This document shows, piece after piece, positions 60,816 to 64,000 of a DNA stretch of 64,000 nt (position 1 is its first letter; each line of letters opens with the position of its first letter). The DNA is from an uncultured Eubacteriales bacterium (GTDB lineage Bacteria > Bacillota > Clostridia > Oscillospirales > CAG-382), in NCBI GenBank assembly GCA_934446675.1, contig CAKSEL010000002.1, positions 1 through 64,000 on the forward strand, in the 5' to 3' direction. The translations under genes and the position numbers were made by a program. Below the pieces are notes generated by a model. The model saw only the letters and a program-made list of their open reading frames with translations. It was not told where the DNA came from and made no database searches.

Positions 60816-63800
60816 TTATTTTTCGAAACGGATATAGTCAATCCAGAATTCACCGGGCACGTTATTGAACGGGTCAACACGGATCTGCGAGATAGTTCCT
60901 GTCCAGTCCTTATGATCGGCAAGATTGAAGGTATATTCGATATACTCGCCGTTTGAAGACTTTTCAAGATCTGCGCGGAAGGTTCTGGATTCCGCAAGTC
61001 CGCCGGCAGAAGACTTAAAGTATACAACAAGCTTGAATTCGCCATTGTTTTCATCAGTCTTATCAACCTGTATCTCATGCTTCATGCGGATCTTGAGCGT
61101 CTTATAGTTATTTGCCGCAAAGCTGAGAGCCGGTGACGAAAGCGCAGGGTCGTATCTGCCGTTCCAGCCTGTCTGGAGATCGGTGTCGTTGCCGTAGAAG
61201 TTACCTTCGGTTACGGTCGCGGTCGCGGAGGCAATCGTCCAGCCTTCGCTGTCGCCGGGAATATTGAATTCCCACTGATTTTCAACGCGGTTATTAAGCT
61301 CGTTATAGGTCTTTTCGTCAAGCGTAATAACGTCAAAATAATTCATGCCGTCCTTCTGATAGGTCTTTGTGACAAATCCAAAGGTCTTTACAAGGAAGTG
61401 AATCGGTATCATGGGGATTCCGTCCTCAAGATATACTTCAAATCCGAGTTTCTGAGGTTCGCCGTTTACGGTTACTCTGTCAGAACCCATTGTGAATACA
61501 ACGGTCTTATTATTCTTTACGAGGGTAAGCTTCTTGTTTACCTTATCCCATGTATATGCCGTGCCGAGGCTGTAACCTATGCCGGTATCCGGGAAGAACG
61601 GGATAAGCATATCGTTTTCAACATTTACGGTAGACATTGTAAATGAAGGTTCTCTGCCGTTTATGCAAAGCTTTTCGTTTATATCTTCGCCAAGGAACTG
61701 AATCTTCTCGATTCTGAAACTGTTCTTGGAAGTGATCGGGTCAACGCGGAACGCGGTAATTGTTCCGGTCCATGTTGCAACTGTGTCAAGCTTTATAAGA
61801 ACAGGGTTCATGCCCTCCTTTGTAATACGTGCGGAAGTGCCCTTCTTTGCGGTCCATGTCTGATCGGCTTCGGTCTGGAAGTATATTTCAACGCTGTCGC
61901 CGACAGGGCCGTCAACCCAAACCTTAACCTGTTTTACATCGCTTGCGGAGAATGCGCCGTTAGGCATTTTGCTGCCGAGAATCGGGTCGGTGTTGGTTGC
62001 GGTTCCGACGAGTATATCGCCTTCTGCTTGAACTTCGCAGTTGGCGTTTTCCCAGAGAGCCTGACCGTTAGAGGCGAACTTTTCTTCAAACACTACCTTG
62101 GTAAGTTCGGGAGATTCGTAATAGCCTTCGGGTCTGATAAGCTCGCGGTTAAGAGGATAGAGATGCTCAAGTCTTGCCTGCTGGAGGTTATCGGGACGCT
62201 CATCTGTATGTGCGGTGCCCTTTGTGAATACCTTTCTTACGGTATCTAGATATCCGAATCCGTTAAGTCCTGCGGGCATCATGTACGTGCCTTCGCCGTA
62301 TTCGTTCCAGGTCGAGAGCATTACAAGCTTCTGCTTCCATGCGTCGTCCTTGCCTGTTACTTCAAACTTTCCGAGAGCCTTGTCACGTATCCATGTGAGA
62401 ACCTGCTCCATATTATCTGTTGTAAGCTGACGGTGTCTTGTATATGCCCATGCGATATTATTAAAGCCTGTCGAAACGGTAGGCACATTATGAATGATAC
62501 CGATACCGTTCTTCTGCTGATCGGAAATATTCTGCTGATTTATTTCTGCGGAATATCCGTTTGTACCCCAGTTATATGCGTGAACTGCGTCTATACCCAT
62601 ATTATGGAGTCTTGTAAGAGTGCCGGGATTGGAGGAACCTTCGCAAGCCATGATGATTATATCGTCATAGCCCATTTCCTTTACTCTGGTTCTGAGGTAA
62701 TCGAACGCTTCCTTTACCTTATCGTCGCCGCCCATGTAGGTCGCAAGGTCTCCGGAGCCGAATATACTCATTATGAGCTTATTATCGACTACCATGTATC
62801 TCGGATCCGAGAAGAAGTATTCAACCCAGAAATCAACAAAGCACGTCTTAAATTCTTCGAGGTTTCTCGGTTTCCGACCGTTTGCAGCCTCCCAGAGAAG
62901 TGCGAACTTGCCGTACTTATCGCTGTACTTCGCGTTCATGAAACCTTTGAAAAGCGCGTCAGGGGTCGAGCCGTAAAAGGTCTTCATCGGCGACTCTGAG
63001 GAGTGATACCAGCAGATAAGCTGGAAGTCGATTCCGTGCTCTGCCATGAACTTGATTTCCCAGTCGGCAACTTCCGGGAGTCCTTCGTCGTACCAGCCGA
63101 GAACGGGTTTGTTTTCATCATAGGGAGAGATGTTGTCCCAGCCCCAGTGATAACCGTTTCTCCAGAGGTTGCAGACATTCATACCTATATAGTAATCGTC
63201 TGCGCCTGCCGGAACTTTAGGTTCAGAGGGATAGTTTGTATATTCGGGGATCTTTTCTACTACTATATCGTCTATACGGAGTTTCTTTCCGCCGTTATCT
63301 TCGGAGGAAATATAAATTCCGTCGAGAGTATCTGCCTTGACTGCGAAAGGAATATCCTTTGCAACAGACTTTCCGCTTACCTTGATCTCTGCGGTCTGCT
63401 TATCGGTGTTTGCGTTTATGCGAACCATGTACCACATATATTCGCTGTATTCACGCAGCTCCTTGCCGTTTGCGTACATCTTGCCGTCCTTTGTCGTAAA
63501 GGAAACAACGGGAGTTCCGCCGCTTGTGAGTGCGATTGTTGCGCCGTCAGCCATTTCGGGATAGAGCATTATGAGCTGCGCTTCGATTTCGCCGCTTGAC
63601 GCCTTAAAGCTCTTTGTGAGAGAAGCCTTGCCGGTCTCGCCGCTGAATACGAATTCGCCGCCGGTTGCCTCAACCTTCATGCTTCCGCTATGCTCGTTCT
63701 TCCAGTCATAAGGAATTACGGAATCTACGATATACTCGTTCACAAGGTAGTTGCAGTACATCTTAAGAGTCGAGATGGAGGTATCCATTATCGCCTCGTC

Positions 63801-64000
63801 GGTAGTGCCTGTTTTGAACACTGCCATATCTTCCGCAGCACCCGACGCAAAGCCGTATGTACCCGCTGTCTGATTTGCAATTATTACCTGATTTGTCTTA
63901 GCGGCAATATCGGTAATGATTTTTATGTAGGACATCTTGCCGGAAACCGGCTTTATTCCGGTTGCCTTTTCGGTGCCTTTTTCAACAACGTAAAACTCGC
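60816..64000 (-). CDS. GH99-like/WbsX surface glycosidase, 5' end beyond window
   Basis: The frame stays open to the right edge, so the ATG at 63935 is only an internal Met and the true N-terminus is missing. At least 1060 residues are present. From the N-terminal side they run: part of a preceding domain, a laminin-G-like jelly roll (about 70-230 of the ATG-numbered frame), and a GH99-like/WbsX barrel (about 245-610; WYDEGLPEVADWEIKFM, LLWEAANGRKPRN and the C-terminal STWNEYGEGTYMMP). A carbohydrate-binding sandwich, a copper-amine-oxidase-N-type stalk domain (about 770-880) and a last beta-sandwich follow. Such multidomain proteins of gut Clostridia are cell-surface or secreted. An alpha-mannan type target is typical for GH99 relatives but is inferred. 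Confidence 0.75.
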   Translation of the reverse strand, partial: EFYVVEKGTEKATGIKPVSGKMSYIKIITDIAAKTNQVIIANQTAGTYGFASGAAEDMAVFKTGTTDEAIMDTSISTLKMYCNYLVNEYIVDSVIPYDWKNEHSGSMKVEATGGEFVFSGETGKASLTKSFKASSGEIEAQLIMLYPEMADGATIALTSGGTPVVSFTTKDGKMYANGKELREYSEYMWYMVRINANTDKQTAEIKVSGKSVAKDIPFAVKADTLDGIYISSEDNGGKKLRIDDIVVEKIPEYTNYPSEPKVPAGADDYYIGMNVCNLWRNGYHWGWDNISPYDENKPVLGWYDEGLPEVADWEIKFMAEHGIDFQLICWYHSSESPMKTFYGSTPDALFKGFMNAKYSDKYGKFALLWEAANGRKPRNLEEFKTCFVDFWVEYFFSDPRYMVVDNKLIMSIFGSGDLATYMGGDDKVKEAFDYLRTRVKEMGYDDIIIMACEGSSNPGTLTRLHNMGIDAVHAYNWGTNGYSAEINQQNISDQQKNGIGIIHNVPTVSTGFNNIAWAYTRHRQLTTDNMEQVLTWIRDKALGKFEVTGKDDAWKQKLVMLSTWNEYGEGTYMMPAGLNGFGYLDTVRKVFTKGTAHTDERPDNLQQARLEHLYPLNRELIRPEGYYESPELTKVVFEEKFASNGQALWENANCEVQAEGDILVGTATNTDPILGSKMPNGAFSASDVKQVKVWVDGPVGDSVEIYFQTEADQTWTAKKGTSARITKEGMNPVLIKLDTVATWTGTITAFRVDPITSKNSFRIEKIQFLGEDINEKLCINGREPSFTMSTVNVENDMLIPFFPDTGIGYSLGTAYTWDKVNKKLTLVKNNKTVVFTMGSDRVTVNGEPQKLGFEVYLEDGIPMIPIHFLVKTFGFVTKTYQKDGMNYFDVITLDEKTYNELNNRVENQWEFNIPGDSEGWTIASATATVTEGNFYGNDTDLQTGWNGRYDPALSSPALSFAANNYKTLKIRMKHEIQVDKTDENNGEFKLVVYFKSSAGGLAESRTFRADLEKSSNGEYIEYTFNLADHKDWTGTISQIRVDPFNNVPGEFWIDYIRFEK

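Overview
The window reads as a chromosomal segment of an anaerobic Clostridia-type Firmicute, most likely an uncultured gut member (inference). The sequence supports this through a T-box leader upstream of serS, [FeFe]-hydrogenases linked to a SpoIIE-type phosphatase, textbook sigma-A promoters (TTGACA-17-TATAAT seen repeatedly), strong Shine-Dalgarno sites with some TTG/GTG starts, tRNAs with encoded CCA, and oxygen-sensitive [4Fe-4S] proteins such as NadA. No rRNA, CRISPR array, intact insertion sequence or prophage was seen.

Layout. 1-6300: a decayed AbrB/SpoVT start inside a structured, terminator-rich region, a CHASE-GGDEF-PAS cyclic-di-GMP enzyme, and a glycerophosphodiesterase downstream of a large GH106-like hydrolase. 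6440-11260: a TetR regulator followed 18 nt later by a 1313-residue secreted beta-helix protein with an internal duplication. 11340-13770: a second glycerophosphodiesterase and a convergent MATE exporter. 13920-15030: a compact AT-rich module of a four-helix-bundle protein translationally coupled to a minimal pyroglutamyl-peptidase-like protein, preceded by an array of different small hairpins separated by a decamer that flips orientation mid-array. 15030-19400: tRNA-fMet and tRNA-Leu, then RNA-metabolism genes (rsuA/rluB-type synthase, pnp, rpsO). 19419-24200: a potABCD-type polyamine uptake operon with a frameshifted MFS pseudogene wedged between potC and potD. 24475-30900: a sugar locus (two AraC regulators, a PfkB kinase, a GH32-like protein that seems to have lost its catalytic residues, a clan GH-A glycosidase).

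31000-37300: a DtxR-type regulator and a six-gene operon coding for an APH-fold kinase, two small [2Fe-2S] proteins, a sensory group C-like [FeFe]-hydrogenase with a PAS domain, a SpoIIE/PP2C phosphatase and a group B-like [FeFe]-hydrogenase. This looks like an H2-sensing signalling circuit next to its probable target enzyme. 37349-44260: phosphodiesterase, LysR, sugar isomerase plus RsmF-type methyltransferase, tRNA-Met and tRNA-Glu, HD phosphohydrolase, CorC/HlyC-family protein with a leader ORF. 44360-52530: nadB-nadC, an orphan acidic gene, a degenerate direct-repeat region, an Fe-S aldo/keto reductase, a DUF1893 protein, and serS with nadA behind a T-box, so the whole aspartate-to-nicotinate-mononucleotide route is present in split form.

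52690-64000: tRNA-Gln, an unclassified HExxH protein, a Vat-like acetyltransferase, a secreted SGNH-like protein with Ig-like and InlB-type repeats, a transporter remnant, a membrane protein with five 14-residue repeats, two zinc-ribbon membrane proteins, and the 3' part of a large GH99-like surface glycosidase that runs off the right edge. All family assignments come from reading the translations; no database search was possible.
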